From Bacteroidales bacterium (GTDB lineage Bacteria > Bacteroidota > Bacteroidia > Bacteroidales > UBA932): 59,562 nucleotides of DNA. The notes below the pieces were generated by a model. That model was not told where the DNA came from. It saw nothing but the letters and a program-made list of their open reading frames with translations, and ran no database searches. This document shows, one piece after another, positions 8,850 through 17,417 of the stretch. Position numbers and translations under genes: made by a program. Location: assembly GCA_017519185.1 (NCBI GenBank), contig JAFWSX010000011.1, positions 1-59,562 on the forward strand, written 5' to 3'. How positions within the stretch are numbered: position 1 is the stretch's first letter; each line of letters opens with the position of its first letter.

Positions 8850-10010
8850 ATGAACGCTAAAAGAAGCAAGACAATTCTTCTAGTACTGGTAGTAATCTGG
8901 ATAGCTCTTACAGTCGGGGCGTTTACCCCATATGTGATTTTGAACAGTTCCAGATACCGCATAATCAGGATAGCCATTTTAGCTGTCATGATGCTGATTG
9001 TCGTTGCTTTTTCGTGTATCAAGGCTGTAAAGTATAACAAGTTTATAGCATGGTATATGGCTGTGGTGGGCATTGTGGGCATTGAACTCTTTACATTCAA
9101 GGCTTTTGACCTCAATGTTTCATATAACGATATAGTGCTTCTTGTTTTTACCTTTTTAGCAACTTGTATCGGCTATAAAGCAGGGTTTGACAAACGTAAG
9201 ATAGAAGTATTGACATTGATTTATGGAATGTTGGCTACTGCTTTAGGAGTTCTTACTATGATTGGCTTTGTCGGAGCGATTCGCTTGACCAATTATATGT
9301 ATGTGATAGATACAAAAAATATGGTAGGACAAATAGTCGCTACTGGAGGAATCGGTCTGACGATTGTCACATTTGGGAGAAAGCGCATCCAATGGTGGGA
9401 AATCATATTGCTGGTTTTTACTGTAATCCTTATTTTTTTGTTGAGGTGCAGAACGGCTATAGTTGCTTTCATTCTTTTTGGTGCGCTTTATGGCCATAGG
9501 GCTTTTGATTCAAAAGCCCTTATTCTGTCGTTCTATGTTGTATTGATTGCATTATTGTTTTTTTCATCACAGGTCTTTTCTTTCCTCGATACAGTATTCG
9601 TGGGACGTTTTGATGTTACCGACATAGAATCTTTGTCTGCCGGCAGAATGCACAGAAACGTGCAAGGTATGGAATTCTTTTTTGCCCATCCTTTTTTTGG
9701 TGAGATGGGTGCTCATTCGGAATTGCAGAACATTCATAATTATGTAATAAAGAGACTTGCTGCATATGGCTTTTTCTCCTTGCCTATACTTGCGTTTTAT
9801 TTTTGGTTTACTGTCAAGGTTATCAAAGAGTGGATTGCAGCAGATGTCAAGGATTACTACAACGTGGGTTCATTGATGATGATCATTCCCTTTTTTGCCA
9901 GTCTTCTTGAGCCATTATCTCCATTTGGCCCAGGGTTGGTTCAGATTATCCCGTTTTTCTTTTATGGATGCAGTTTGCGTTCGATGGATGATAAGAAAAA
10001 GCCGCAATGA
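8850..10010 (+). CDS. O-antigen/exopolysaccharide polymerase-like membrane protein (Wzy/ligase family)
   Basis: About 10-11 hydrophobic segments over 386 aa, with a large hydrophilic loop at ~255-300 carrying the typical pattern SAGRMHRN...FFFAHPFFGEMG...IHNYVIKRLAAYG seen in Wzy/WaaL-type proteins. It should polymerise repeat units at the periplasmic face of the inner membrane. The start abuts the LicD stop with no gap, and the end overlaps the next gene by 4 bases (ATGA). Confidence 0.8.
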   Translation: MNAKRSKTILLVLVVIWIALTVGAFTPYVILNSSRYRIIRIAILAVMMLIVVAFSCIKAVKYNKFIAWYMAVVGIVGIELFTFKAFDLNVSYNDIVLLVFTFLATCIGYKAGFDKRKIEVLTLIYGMLATALGVLTMIGFVGAIRLTNYMYVIDTKNMVGQIVATGGIGLTIVTFGRKRIQWWEIILLVFTVILIFLLRCRTAIVAFILFGALYGHRAFDSKALILSFYVVLIALLFFSSQVFSFLDTVFVGRFDVTDIESLSAGRMHRNVQGMEFFFAHPFFGEMGAHSELQNIHNYVIKRLAAYGFFSLPILAFYFWFTVKVIKEWIAADVKDYYNVGSLMMIIPFFASLLEPLSPFGPGLVQIIPFFFYGCSLRSMDDKKKPQ

Positions 10011-10819
10011 ACCCATTGATTTCGATAATAGTACCGTCTTATAAACCACAATCATACTTGTGGGAATGCCTCGATTCGATACGATGTCAGACTTTAGAGC
10101 CAGGCTTATATGAGATCATTGTGGTTCTGAATGGGTGTAACGAACCTTACAGGGCGCAAATAGAGGATTATATCCAGAAGTATGGATCAGAATGGAACAT
10201 ACGCCTGATACAGACAGATACTCCTGGCGTCTCAAATGCGAGAAATATCGGAATAGATTCCTCTTATGGCGAGTACCTGATCTTTATTGATGATGATGAC
10301 TTGATATCTGATTGTTTCATTGAAGAGCTGCTGAAAGTATCTTCTGCCAATAGTATCGGCTGCTCCAATTCAAAAATATTCAGTGACACCATTAAGGATA
10401 CACAGGATAACTTTTTAAGTCTGGCCTATAAAAAGTGCTCTGGTCGTGAATATCGTCTTATGACTTTCAGACATTTCTTGTCACCGCCAGTCTGCAAGAT
10501 GATTCATAAGTCCATTATCGCATATGACAGGTTCCCAGTACATCTGCGAAAAAGTGAAGATTCAGTATTCTGTATGTCTCTGGTGCCGCGCATTAAACGG
10601 ATGAAACTGGCAAGCGCCGATGCAATCTATTATCAAAGAAAGCGCAAGGGTTCGGTTATGCGGAGTAAAAACAGCTTCAAGTATGAGTTCAAAACGTTGA
10701 TAAAACTCGAAATGGCATATCTGAAAATATGGCTTCGACATTTTTTCAGATACAACCCATTGTTCGTTTTGACAAGGATGGCTGCCGGTTTCAGAAATTT
10801 CATACTCTATATCAAGTAG
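10007..10819 (+). CDS. GT2-family glycosyltransferase
   Basis: GT-A fold family 2 transferase using a nucleotide-sugar donor. The N-terminal Rossmann strand (LISIIVPSYKPQSYL) and the metal-binding acidic motif IDDDD near residue 94 are visible, with a preceding GVSNARNIGID segment. At 270 aa it is a cytosolic, membrane-associated enzyme building the repeat unit. Sugar specificity cannot be predicted. ATG overlaps the polymerase stop (4-base overlap). Confidence 0.88.
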   Translation: MNPLISIIVPSYKPQSYLWECLDSIRCQTLEPGLYEIIVVLNGCNEPYRAQIEDYIQKYGSEWNIRLIQTDTPGVSNARNIGIDSSYGEYLIFIDDDDLISDCFIEELLKVSSANSIGCSNSKIFSDTIKDTQDNFLSLAYKKCSGREYRLMTFRHFLSPPVCKMIHKSIIAYDRFPVHLRKSEDSVFCMSLVPRIKRMKLASADAIYYQRKRKGSVMRSKNSFKYEFKTLIKLEMAYLKIWLRHFFRYNPLFVLTRMAAGFRNFILYIK

Positions 10820-10827
10820 GCATAAAG

Positions 10828-12609
10828 ATGTCCTTTTTACACAATTATATCGTGACCATCCTGGCGGTTTTGGCCATTTCGACCATCAGCGTAGCCCAGC
10901 CTACTCCAGTTGAGAAAAGTTTCCGGTTGTGGGAACAATATAATGGTACGGAGGAAAACCCCCATAGCGAGCCTAAAAATCCTTTCAGTATTTCCATTCA
11001 TTCTCAAAAAGACCTAGAGGGACTGACTCCACAAATAATTAAAGCAATCAAACAGGGACAAACCGCTATTGAGGTACTAATCGATGCCGGTGTTTTCAAG
11101 TATGACAAAGTGCCTCTTTCCCTCAGTGATATCGATGCAGGAAGTGTCACAATAAGCATCAAAGGAAACAATACAGTTCTTGTGGCAGGAGGAAAGGACT
11201 ACGAGAATGGAGGCTTGATAACCGCTCCCAGCCGAAACAGGATTTATTTGGACGACAATCTGAACTTGATCGATCTCTTCGGAGAAGTGGTGCAGGCCGA
11301 AAGCCCTGTTGAAATCATAGATCAAAAAGAAAAACTGTGTCGTGTTGCAGTCAGCCAGCCTTTTAAGTATTCTCCCGGTATGAGAATGCAGTTGTCGGAG
11401 TGGTATAAGTCTCCGATTTATAAGGTTACGGAAGTGAAGGACGGATTTGTCTATTTTATAGCGAATGATCTGAAATACGATAAGAGTAAAAAATGCTACA
11501 ATGTCCAATATGACAACACCATTGCTTCGATGAATCCAAGGTTCAGATTTATTGAGGTAGACAAGGTCAGGTCATATGAGGGTTTCATACACGAATGCTC
11601 CGTCACTCAGTTCGCCAAATTGAAACACGTGAAACTGAAATCGCTATTCATTTCGGGTATTTCATTCATTGGAGGTGCAAAAGGTGATGAAGCATTCTTC
11701 TCATTCCAGGATGTTGAAACAGAAAAAATCAGCCTTTCCGATTGCCTTTTTGAGAATATGCTTTCAAGGATTGTGAACTTGAAACACACTGGACATTTTG
11801 TATTCAAAGACAACACAGTGAAGAATTGTTATGCTGGAGTCTTTTATTCGGATCAGGATTGTCCAGAGATCATAGTAAAGGGCAATTACTTCTATCGTGC
11901 CGAGAAAGGGTGGACAAATTCCTCATGCGTAGTGTGCTATGGCGTGGACTTTCTTATTGCCGGCAACGTATTTGAAGATGTGTCATATTCCTCAATCCGT
12001 ACTGGATATCATCTGTCTCTCGGTGATGAGATTGTTTCAAAAGGAGTGATTGAAAACAATGATATTTTTTTCGGCGATGAGTACTATACTCATCCTGAAA
12101 AATATTCACTAGTAGACGGTGGGGCAATTTATATCGGGACATTGACCAGACTGGTGATCGTCCGCTATAATTATATACATAACTATCGGGGTACAAAATC
12201 AAACAGGGCCATTTATTGCGACGACGGAGCTATGAATGTCAAGATTTATGGCAATGTGATAAGTGGGATTACAAATGCACATTCTATGTTCAGCTGGCGG
12301 TCGCCCCGTGTCAATAAGTTATATCCTGAGTCCAATGATGGTATAGATGTCTACTATAACGTCATCTGGGGCAACTATAAATTTGAAGAACGTCCCAACA
12401 GTTCTTGTATTCACGGAAAGAATCTTATCTTGTATGCGGAAGGAGAAAAAGCACCGGAGAATGTCTTGAAAAACTTTGCTTATAAAGAGAAGGACCTTGT
12501 CTTTTCCGGTGTGACTCTGGAAAATGGCAAAATGAAGATACCCGAGGCGGCGAAACAGGAATTGCGCAAGTTTCCGACTTATGAAAAGATGAAGCATTGT
12601 ATTGAGTAA
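10828..12609 (+). CDS. Secreted right-handed beta-helix protein (pectate-lyase/parallel beta-helix-like)
   Basis: The ATG at 10828 is chosen because it opens a clean signal peptide ending at ISVAQ; an in-frame upstream ATG at 10729 lies inside the preceding glycosyltransferase. The mature part (~570 aa) has many short beta-strand repeats with N-x-I/F-x-x-C/N patterns (for example NCYAGVFYSDQDCPEIIVKG and NNDIFFGDEYY), typical of parallel beta-helix polysaccharide lyases, epimerases or esterases. Residues ~30-100 resemble the leading region of such proteins. A periplasmic or surface enzyme that trims, epimerises or cleaves the polysaccharide is likely. No catalytic triad could be assigned with confidence. 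Confidence 0.7.
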   Translation: MSFLHNYIVTILAVLAISTISVAQPTPVEKSFRLWEQYNGTEENPHSEPKNPFSISIHSQKDLEGLTPQIIKAIKQGQTAIEVLIDAGVFKYDKVPLSLSDIDAGSVTISIKGNNTVLVAGGKDYENGGLITAPSRNRIYLDDNLNLIDLFGEVVQAESPVEIIDQKEKLCRVAVSQPFKYSPGMRMQLSEWYKSPIYKVTEVKDGFVYFIANDLKYDKSKKCYNVQYDNTIASMNPRFRFIEVDKVRSYEGFIHECSVTQFAKLKHVKLKSLFISGISFIGGAKGDEAFFSFQDVETEKISLSDCLFENMLSRIVNLKHTGHFVFKDNTVKNCYAGVFYSDQDCPEIIVKGNYFYRAEKGWTNSSCVVCYGVDFLIAGNVFEDVSYSSIRTGYHLSLGDEIVSKGVIENNDIFFGDEYYTHPEKYSLVDGGAIYIGTLTRLVIVRYNYIHNYRGTKSNRAIYCDDGAMNVKIYGNVISGITNAHSMFSWRSPRVNKLYPESNDGIDVYYNVIWGNYKFEERPNSSCIHGKNLILYAEGEKAPENVLKNFAYKEKDLVFSGVTLENGKMKIPEAAKQELRKFPTYEKMKHCIE

Positions 12610-12613
12610 TATA

Positions 12614-13228
12614 ATGTACAGAAATTGTTTTAAACGTGTTTTTGATTTAATTGGCAGTTTGATACTGATGCCATTCGTGTTGTTGGAGATTCTTATTCTT
12701 GCACCTCTTATATGGATTACCGACAGAGGTCCGGTGTTTTATAATGCAACAAGGGCCGGACAGAATTACAAACCATATAAGATGTTCAAATTAAGAAGTA
12801 TGTACGTGAACTCGCCGGACTTGAGAAATTCTGACGGAAGCACCTACAGCAGCGATGATGATGCCCGTGTCACTCCTATCGGGCGTATCCTGCGCAAGGC
12901 CAGTCTCGATGAATTTCCACAATTGATCAATGTTCTTCTCGGTCAGATGAGTCTGGTCGGTCCTCGGCCCAAACTTTGGCGCAGCGACAGGAAAGTAGAG
13001 GAAATGGATGAAAACCGCCGCAAGAGCTATAGTGTCAAGCCCGGCGTTACGGGATATGCCCAGGCCTATTACCGCAACAGCATCACTCAGGAGGAGAAAT
13101 TCAAGTGGGATGCATACTATGCTGACAACGTATCTCTCTGGCTGGACATCAAGATTCTCTGGCAAACTGTGATTTCTGTGGCCTGTCGCAAGAATATCAA
13201 TACTGCACAAGCTGATAAAAGCGAATGA
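12614..13228 (+). CDS. Initiating sugar transferase (undecaprenyl-phosphate sugar-1-phosphate transferase)
   Basis: Transfers a sugar-1-phosphate to undecaprenyl phosphate to begin each repeat unit. The short form (~204 aa) has one N-terminal membrane helix and the bacterial sugar transferase core: FKLRSM (~46-51), KASLDEFPQLINVLLGQMS, LVGPRP and KPGVTGYAQ. The ATG at 12614 gives the family's usual start (MYRNCFKRVFDLIGS); a TTG at 12602 would add four residues and overlap the previous stop. The 3' end overlaps the next gene by 4 bases. Confidence 0.9.
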   Translation: MYRNCFKRVFDLIGSLILMPFVLLEILILAPLIWITDRGPVFYNATRAGQNYKPYKMFKLRSMYVNSPDLRNSDGSTYSSDDDARVTPIGRILRKASLDEFPQLINVLLGQMSLVGPRPKLWRSDRKVEEMDENRRKSYSVKPGVTGYAQAYYRNSITQEEKFKWDAYYADNVSLWLDIKILWQTVISVACRKNINTAQADKSE

Positions 13229-14406
13229 AGAGACTTATGATAGTCGGAGCTTCGGTGCTCCAGCTTCCCGCCATACTCAAAGCAAAAGAAATGGGATTGC
13301 AAGTGGCTGTAGTCGACTATAATCCCAAAGCGGTCGGCATTCCCTATGCTGATGTTTATTACAACGCATCTACGATGGATGAAGATGCGGTTCTTGCAGC
13401 AGCGGAGGATTATTGCCCGGACGGTATTATGACACTGGCGACAGATTTACCGATGCGCGGAGTGGCAAAGGCTTCCGATAAACTGCATCTGCACAGCATC
13501 AGCTATGATACAGCTATCAAGGCCACGGACAAATATGAAATGATCAAGGCCTTCAAGGAGCACGGCGTTCCTTCACCCTGGTTTTTTGTCGTGGATTCTC
13601 TGCCGGAATTGCAGTCTCACAGAGATGAAATCACATATCCCTGTATCCTCAAGCCCGTTGACAACGCTGGAAGCCGAGGTGTAGTCAAGGCAGATTATTA
13701 CGAGGAGTTGGCATTATACTACGGCTATTCTCTGGCAAACAGCCGCCAGGGTAAAGTCATTGTCGAAGAATATCTTGATGGCCCGGAAGTGTCGGTGGAA
13801 GTGATGGTTGTGAATGGCAAAGTCAATATCCTCCAGATAACAGACAAAATCACCACTGGGACACCATATTTTGTCGAAATGGGACATACGCAGCCTTCGC
13901 AGTTGTCTGTTGGTATTCAGGAAGATATTCGCCGGCTCACCTGTGCGGCGTGCGATGCTGTCGGCATAGACAAAGGCCCCGCTCACGTTGAAATGCGAGT
14001 GACATCCCGCGGCCCTGTGATGATAGAATTGGGAGCACGTATGGGTGGAGACAACATAACAACCCACCTTGTCCCTCTCAGCACGGGCATAGATATGGTC
14101 GGGTGCACTATAGCTATGGCTATGGGAGAACAGCCTGATATCAAGCCTACACTTGATTGCGGCTCTGCCATTCGCTACTTTGATGTTCCTTCTGGAACGA
14201 TAAAGGCTATTGAGAATGTTGAGGTTGCTAAAGATATTCCGGGAGTAAAGCAGATAACTTTTACAAAAAGTATCGGAGAGCAGTCAACGCCAGTCCAGTG
14301 CAGTAATGACCGTATAGGGTATGTAATTGCCCAGGGGCCTTCGGCCAGAGAAGCCGTCGAGTCCTGCAATAAGGCGTTGGACACAATCAAGATAACAATC
14401 GAGTAA
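13225..14406 (+). CDS. ATP-grasp ligase/carboxylase-like protein (third ATP-grasp of the locus)
   Basis: PurK/BioC-type domain order: N-terminal Rossmann part (RLMIVGASVLQLPAILKAKE), central ATP-binding region (CILKPVDNAGSRGV, ~136-149, then VIVEEYLDGPEVSVE) and the Mg site (ARMGGDNI with preceding Glu). It probably activates a carboxylate for amide or ester formation. It opens a run of small-molecule genes (14419-22212), and another ATP-grasp closes that run, which suggests that the acid made there is their substrate. This is inference; the acceptor is unknown. Confidence 0.82.
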   Translation: MKRLMIVGASVLQLPAILKAKEMGLQVAVVDYNPKAVGIPYADVYYNASTMDEDAVLAAAEDYCPDGIMTLATDLPMRGVAKASDKLHLHSISYDTAIKATDKYEMIKAFKEHGVPSPWFFVVDSLPELQSHRDEITYPCILKPVDNAGSRGVVKADYYEELALYYGYSLANSRQGKVIVEEYLDGPEVSVEVMVVNGKVNILQITDKITTGTPYFVEMGHTQPSQLSVGIQEDIRRLTCAACDAVGIDKGPAHVEMRVTSRGPVMIELGARMGGDNITTHLVPLSTGIDMVGCTIAMAMGEQPDIKPTLDCGSAIRYFDVPSGTIKAIENVEVAKDIPGVKQITFTKSIGEQSTPVQCSNDRIGYVIAQGPSAREAVESCNKALDTIKITIE

Positions 14407-14418
14407 TTGACATTACCT

Positions 14419-15315
14419 ATGAAATACTACACAATGAAAGAAACGCGGGCTTTTCTGGAGAGCATCGGTATGCCTGGTGGAGATCTGTATGACCTTCCGA
14501 CATCGGAAAAACGGTTCTCTGACGGAGGACAGTACCGCTTTGAAGTTCCGGGCATCCAGGGGCCGGGACCTATGAAGGCTTTGCTTGAAGCGCTTGACGA
14601 GTATGGCATCCAGATTCATCGCGTGACTCAGACCAAAGGCATAATGTTCCTTACAGATGACGAGATCAGGCAGATGGTGGAATATGCGCGGAAATGGAAA
14701 GTGCAGCTGGTTCTTGCCTGCGGTCCACGCGCCACTACAGACACGTCAGCCTCGGTGAGGACCGAGGAAGGCCAGCGTATGGGCTACCGTCTTCGCGGAG
14801 AAGAGCAGATAGTCCGTGGCATTGAGGAAATCAGGCGCGGGGCACGGTTTGGGGTGCGCGGATTCCTGATCTATGACGAGGGCCTGCTCTGGGCATTGGG
14901 AGAAGCCCGCAAGAAGGGATTCATTCCGTCAGACTGCCATTTCAAAGTCAGTGCCCACAGCGGTCACGGCAACCCTTGTTCAGCCCGTCTGCTTGAGACA
15001 TTGGGAGCCGACAGCATCAATCCGGTACGGGACATCCAGCTTCAGATGCTGGCCTCGATGCGTGCTGCCATAGATGTTCCGATAGACCTTCATACAGAGA
15101 ATCCGAAATCTTCGGGAGGGTTCATACGTCATTATGAAGTGCCTGATTTCATCCGTGTGGCAGCTCCGGTATATCTGAAGACTGGAGGCAGCGTGGCGGC
15201 GAACCACAGTTATGACACTACGGAGAAAGAAGCCCGTCAGAGAGCGAAACAGGTCCTGCTGGTAAAAAGAGTCATTGACGAGTACTATCCTGACGCGATA
15301 GTTTCTCCCAAATAG
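14419..15315 (+). CDS. Unrecognised probable TIM-barrel enzyme of the acid-metabolism block
   Basis: The ~298-aa soluble protein alternates helices and strands as a TIM barrel would. Conspicuous segments are VPGIQGPGPMKALLEALDEY, LVLACGPRAT, IYDEGLLWALGEARKKG, FKVSAHSGHGNP, IDLHTENPKSSGGFIRHYE and VYLKTGGS. The several His, Glu and Lys residues near strand ends could be catalytic. A loose resemblance to proteins annotated as peptidase-U32-like cannot be confirmed, and the usual U32 signature was not found. The ATG at 14419 is preferred over a TTG at 14407. It is followed after 9 bases by the CitE-like lyase, suggesting consecutive steps or a complex. Confidence 0.45.
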   Translation: MKYYTMKETRAFLESIGMPGGDLYDLPTSEKRFSDGGQYRFEVPGIQGPGPMKALLEALDEYGIQIHRVTQTKGIMFLTDDEIRQMVEYARKWKVQLVLACGPRATTDTSASVRTEEGQRMGYRLRGEEQIVRGIEEIRRGARFGVRGFLIYDEGLLWALGEARKKGFIPSDCHFKVSAHSGHGNPCSARLLETLGADSINPVRDIQLQMLASMRAAIDVPIDLHTENPKSSGGFIRHYEVPDFIRVAAPVYLKTGGSVAANHSYDTTEKEARQRAKQVLLVKRVIDEYYPDAIVSPK

Positions 15316-15324
15316 TATAAATCT

Positions 15325-16470
15325 ATGAGATTTCATTCCTACAACCCGGACTTTGCCTTTGTCAAAGAGCCGATGGAATTCAATAAGTACACCCGACGGG
15401 ATATTTTGCAATACTGTCTTGGGGCAACTCTTTATATGCCCGGAACCAAGGATATCAAGGAGAAGATTGTAAACCATAAGCTGGATGTAACTTCCATCGT
15501 GATGTGCTGTGAGGATGCCATCAAAGTTGAAGACCTGCCGGTTGCAGAACAGAATATCCTTGACCATCTGGATTATCTGGCCGACAGGATAGAGGAAGGA
15601 GTACTGACGCAGGATGGCATCCCCTTGATCTTTGTAAGAATAAGGAATCCTAAGCAGTTCAAGTCATTTGCATCCCGCCTGACAGCGAGACAGGCATCAG
15701 TACTCACAGGCTTTAATTTCCCCAAGTTCAACAGTTCCAATGCATTGAATATGCTGCGCACTCTTGTTGATGTGAACATACGGCTAGGTGTCGTGCTGTA
15801 TGGTATGCCTATCCTCGAGGGTCCTGAAGTAGCTTTCCGCGAAATGCGCAACAAAGAACTGCTGCTCTTGAGAAACATTCTTGAACCTTATAAAGAACTG
15901 ATACTGAACATTCGTGTGGGCGGAACTGATATGTCCTCCCTTTTTGGAGTGCGTCGTGGCATACACTCTACGATATATGATATAATGCCGGTGAGGGATG
16001 CCCTTTCCGATGTTTTGAATTATTTCAACCGATACTGCGACTATTGCGTATCGGCTGTAGTATGGGAGTATTTCAGGGCATACCGCGACGATGACATAGA
16101 CGATGTGATCAAACGCAATTTCCACAACGCCCTTATCAAAGGCCAGGACATTGTGAACCCGGCCATTGACGGACTGCTCAAGGAAGTTATGATCGACAGG
16201 GCCAACGGCTTTGTCGGCAAGACCATCATCCATCCCACACACGCCAAATTCGTCAATGCGATGTTCACTGTAGTGGAGGAAGAGTATCACGATGCCCTTC
16301 AGATTCTGAATACCTCCGGAGGCGTCATAAAGAGCGAAGAGGGCGGCAAAATGAACGAGATCGGGCCGCACCATCGCTGGGCTGAAAAGATTGTGAAGCG
16401 TGCGGAGGTGTATGGGGTCGTGAAGAATGAAGATTCGGTTCTTGGACTCGTGTTGGGTCAAAACCAGTAA
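15325..16470 (+). CDS. CitE-like / HpcH-HpaI-type C-C bond lyase (TIM barrel)
   Basis: Predicted aldol-type cleavage or condensation of a small (acyl-CoA or keto) acid with Mg2+. The opening strand-loop LYMPGTKDIKEKI then SIVMCCEDAI matches the CitE pattern (VPG...K..., D/E-DAI/V). IRVGGTDMSSLFGVRRG and the closing GKTIIHPTHAKFVNAMF match the CitE C-terminal strand (I-H-P-x-Q/H). At 381 aa it is longer than CitE (~290 aa) and may belong to the 'C-C bond lyase of the TIM-barrel fold' family known from tellurite-resistance-associated biosynthetic clusters, where it also accompanies ATP-grasp genes. No PEP-mutase motif (EDKxxxxxNS) is present. Confidence 0.7.
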   Translation: MRFHSYNPDFAFVKEPMEFNKYTRRDILQYCLGATLYMPGTKDIKEKIVNHKLDVTSIVMCCEDAIKVEDLPVAEQNILDHLDYLADRIEEGVLTQDGIPLIFVRIRNPKQFKSFASRLTARQASVLTGFNFPKFNSSNALNMLRTLVDVNIRLGVVLYGMPILEGPEVAFREMRNKELLLLRNILEPYKELILNIRVGGTDMSSLFGVRRGIHSTIYDIMPVRDALSDVLNYFNRYCDYCVSAVVWEYFRAYRDDDIDDVIKRNFHNALIKGQDIVNPAIDGLLKEVMIDRANGFVGKTIIHPTHAKFVNAMFTVVEEEYHDALQILNTSGGVIKSEEGGKMNEIGPHHRWAEKIVKRAEVYGVVKNEDSVLGLVLGQNQ

Positions 16471-16476
16471 TCAGCT

Positions 16477-17412
16477 ATGAAGATTATACTCGGCACAATG
16501 AATTTCGGGCCTCAGCTAGACCTTGAGGAAAGCCGCGCAATGACCGAGTCGTTCCTGAAAACCGGCAACAACGAGCTGGACACAGCCTATGTCTATAACG
16601 GTGGTGATACGGAGAAGTATCTGGGAGAGATTCTACCCAAGTTGGATGGCTACTATCTGGCCACTAAGGTACATCCCCGCATTACCGGGAAACTGGACAG
16701 GGAATGCATTCTGATGGAGTTCAACGAATCTCTGAAGAGAATGAAACGGGACTCGGTGGACTTGCTGTATTTCCATTTTCCTGATGGAAGGACACCGATA
16801 GCAGAGGCGCTGGAGACCGTGGCTGAACTCTATGCGCAAGGCAAGGTGAAGGAGCTGGGGCTGAGCAACTATCCCGCCTGGCAGGTAGTGGACATCTGGC
16901 ATCAGTGCGTCAAGTACGGTTGTCCGAAGCCGACAGTATATCAAGGTATGTACAATGCCCTGTGCCGCAACGTGGAGCCGGAACTGTTTTCTGCCATCCG
17001 CCAGCTCGGGATGCGTTTCTATGCTTTCAATCCCCTGGCCGGCGGCCTGCTGACGGGAAAGCACCCTAACTTCGAAGACGCCCCGCAACCGGGCCGGTTC
17101 GCACGCTTGAAGAGCTATCGCGACCGTTACTGGAAGAAGAGCTACTTCGAGGCCGTGGATGAAATCCGCAAGGCGTGCGAAAAGGAAGAAATACCGATGG
17201 CTGAGGCAGCCTATCGCTGGCTATGCAACCATTCAAAGCTTGATGCAACGAAGGGTGACGGGATTCTGCTGGGTGCATCCAGGCTATCACAGATGGAGCA
17301 GAATATGGAAGCCGCCAGGAAGGGTGCTCTGCCGCAGTCTGTCCTTGATGCTATGGATGAGGCCTGGGAAGTGGCGAAACCGGACAGCCCGGCATATTTC
17401 AAGTTTATTTAA
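16477..17412 (+). CDS. Aldo/keto reductase
   Basis: NAD(P)H-dependent carbonyl reductase of the AKR fold, closest in feel to the aflatoxin-aldehyde reductase (AKR7) group. The catalytic set is visible: Asp and Tyr in LDTAYVYNGG (~36-45) and Lys in YYLATKVHP (~63-71), with the C-terminal cofactor region GILLGASRLSQMEQNMEA. At 311 aa the length is normal. It lies 6 bases from the genes on both sides. A likely role is to reduce an aldehyde or keto acid made by its neighbours, for example the product of the ThDP decarboxylase at 19735. Confidence 0.87.
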   Translation: MKIILGTMNFGPQLDLEESRAMTESFLKTGNNELDTAYVYNGGDTEKYLGEILPKLDGYYLATKVHPRITGKLDRECILMEFNESLKRMKRDSVDLLYFHFPDGRTPIAEALETVAELYAQGKVKELGLSNYPAWQVVDIWHQCVKYGCPKPTVYQGMYNALCRNVEPELFSAIRQLGMRFYAFNPLAGGLLTGKHPNFEDAPQPGRFARLKSYRDRYWKKSYFEAVDEIRKACEKEEIPMAEAAYRWLCNHSKLDATKGDGILLGASRLSQMEQNMEAARKGALPQSVLDAMDEAWEVAKPDSPAYFKFI

Positions 17413-17417
17413 GAGTT

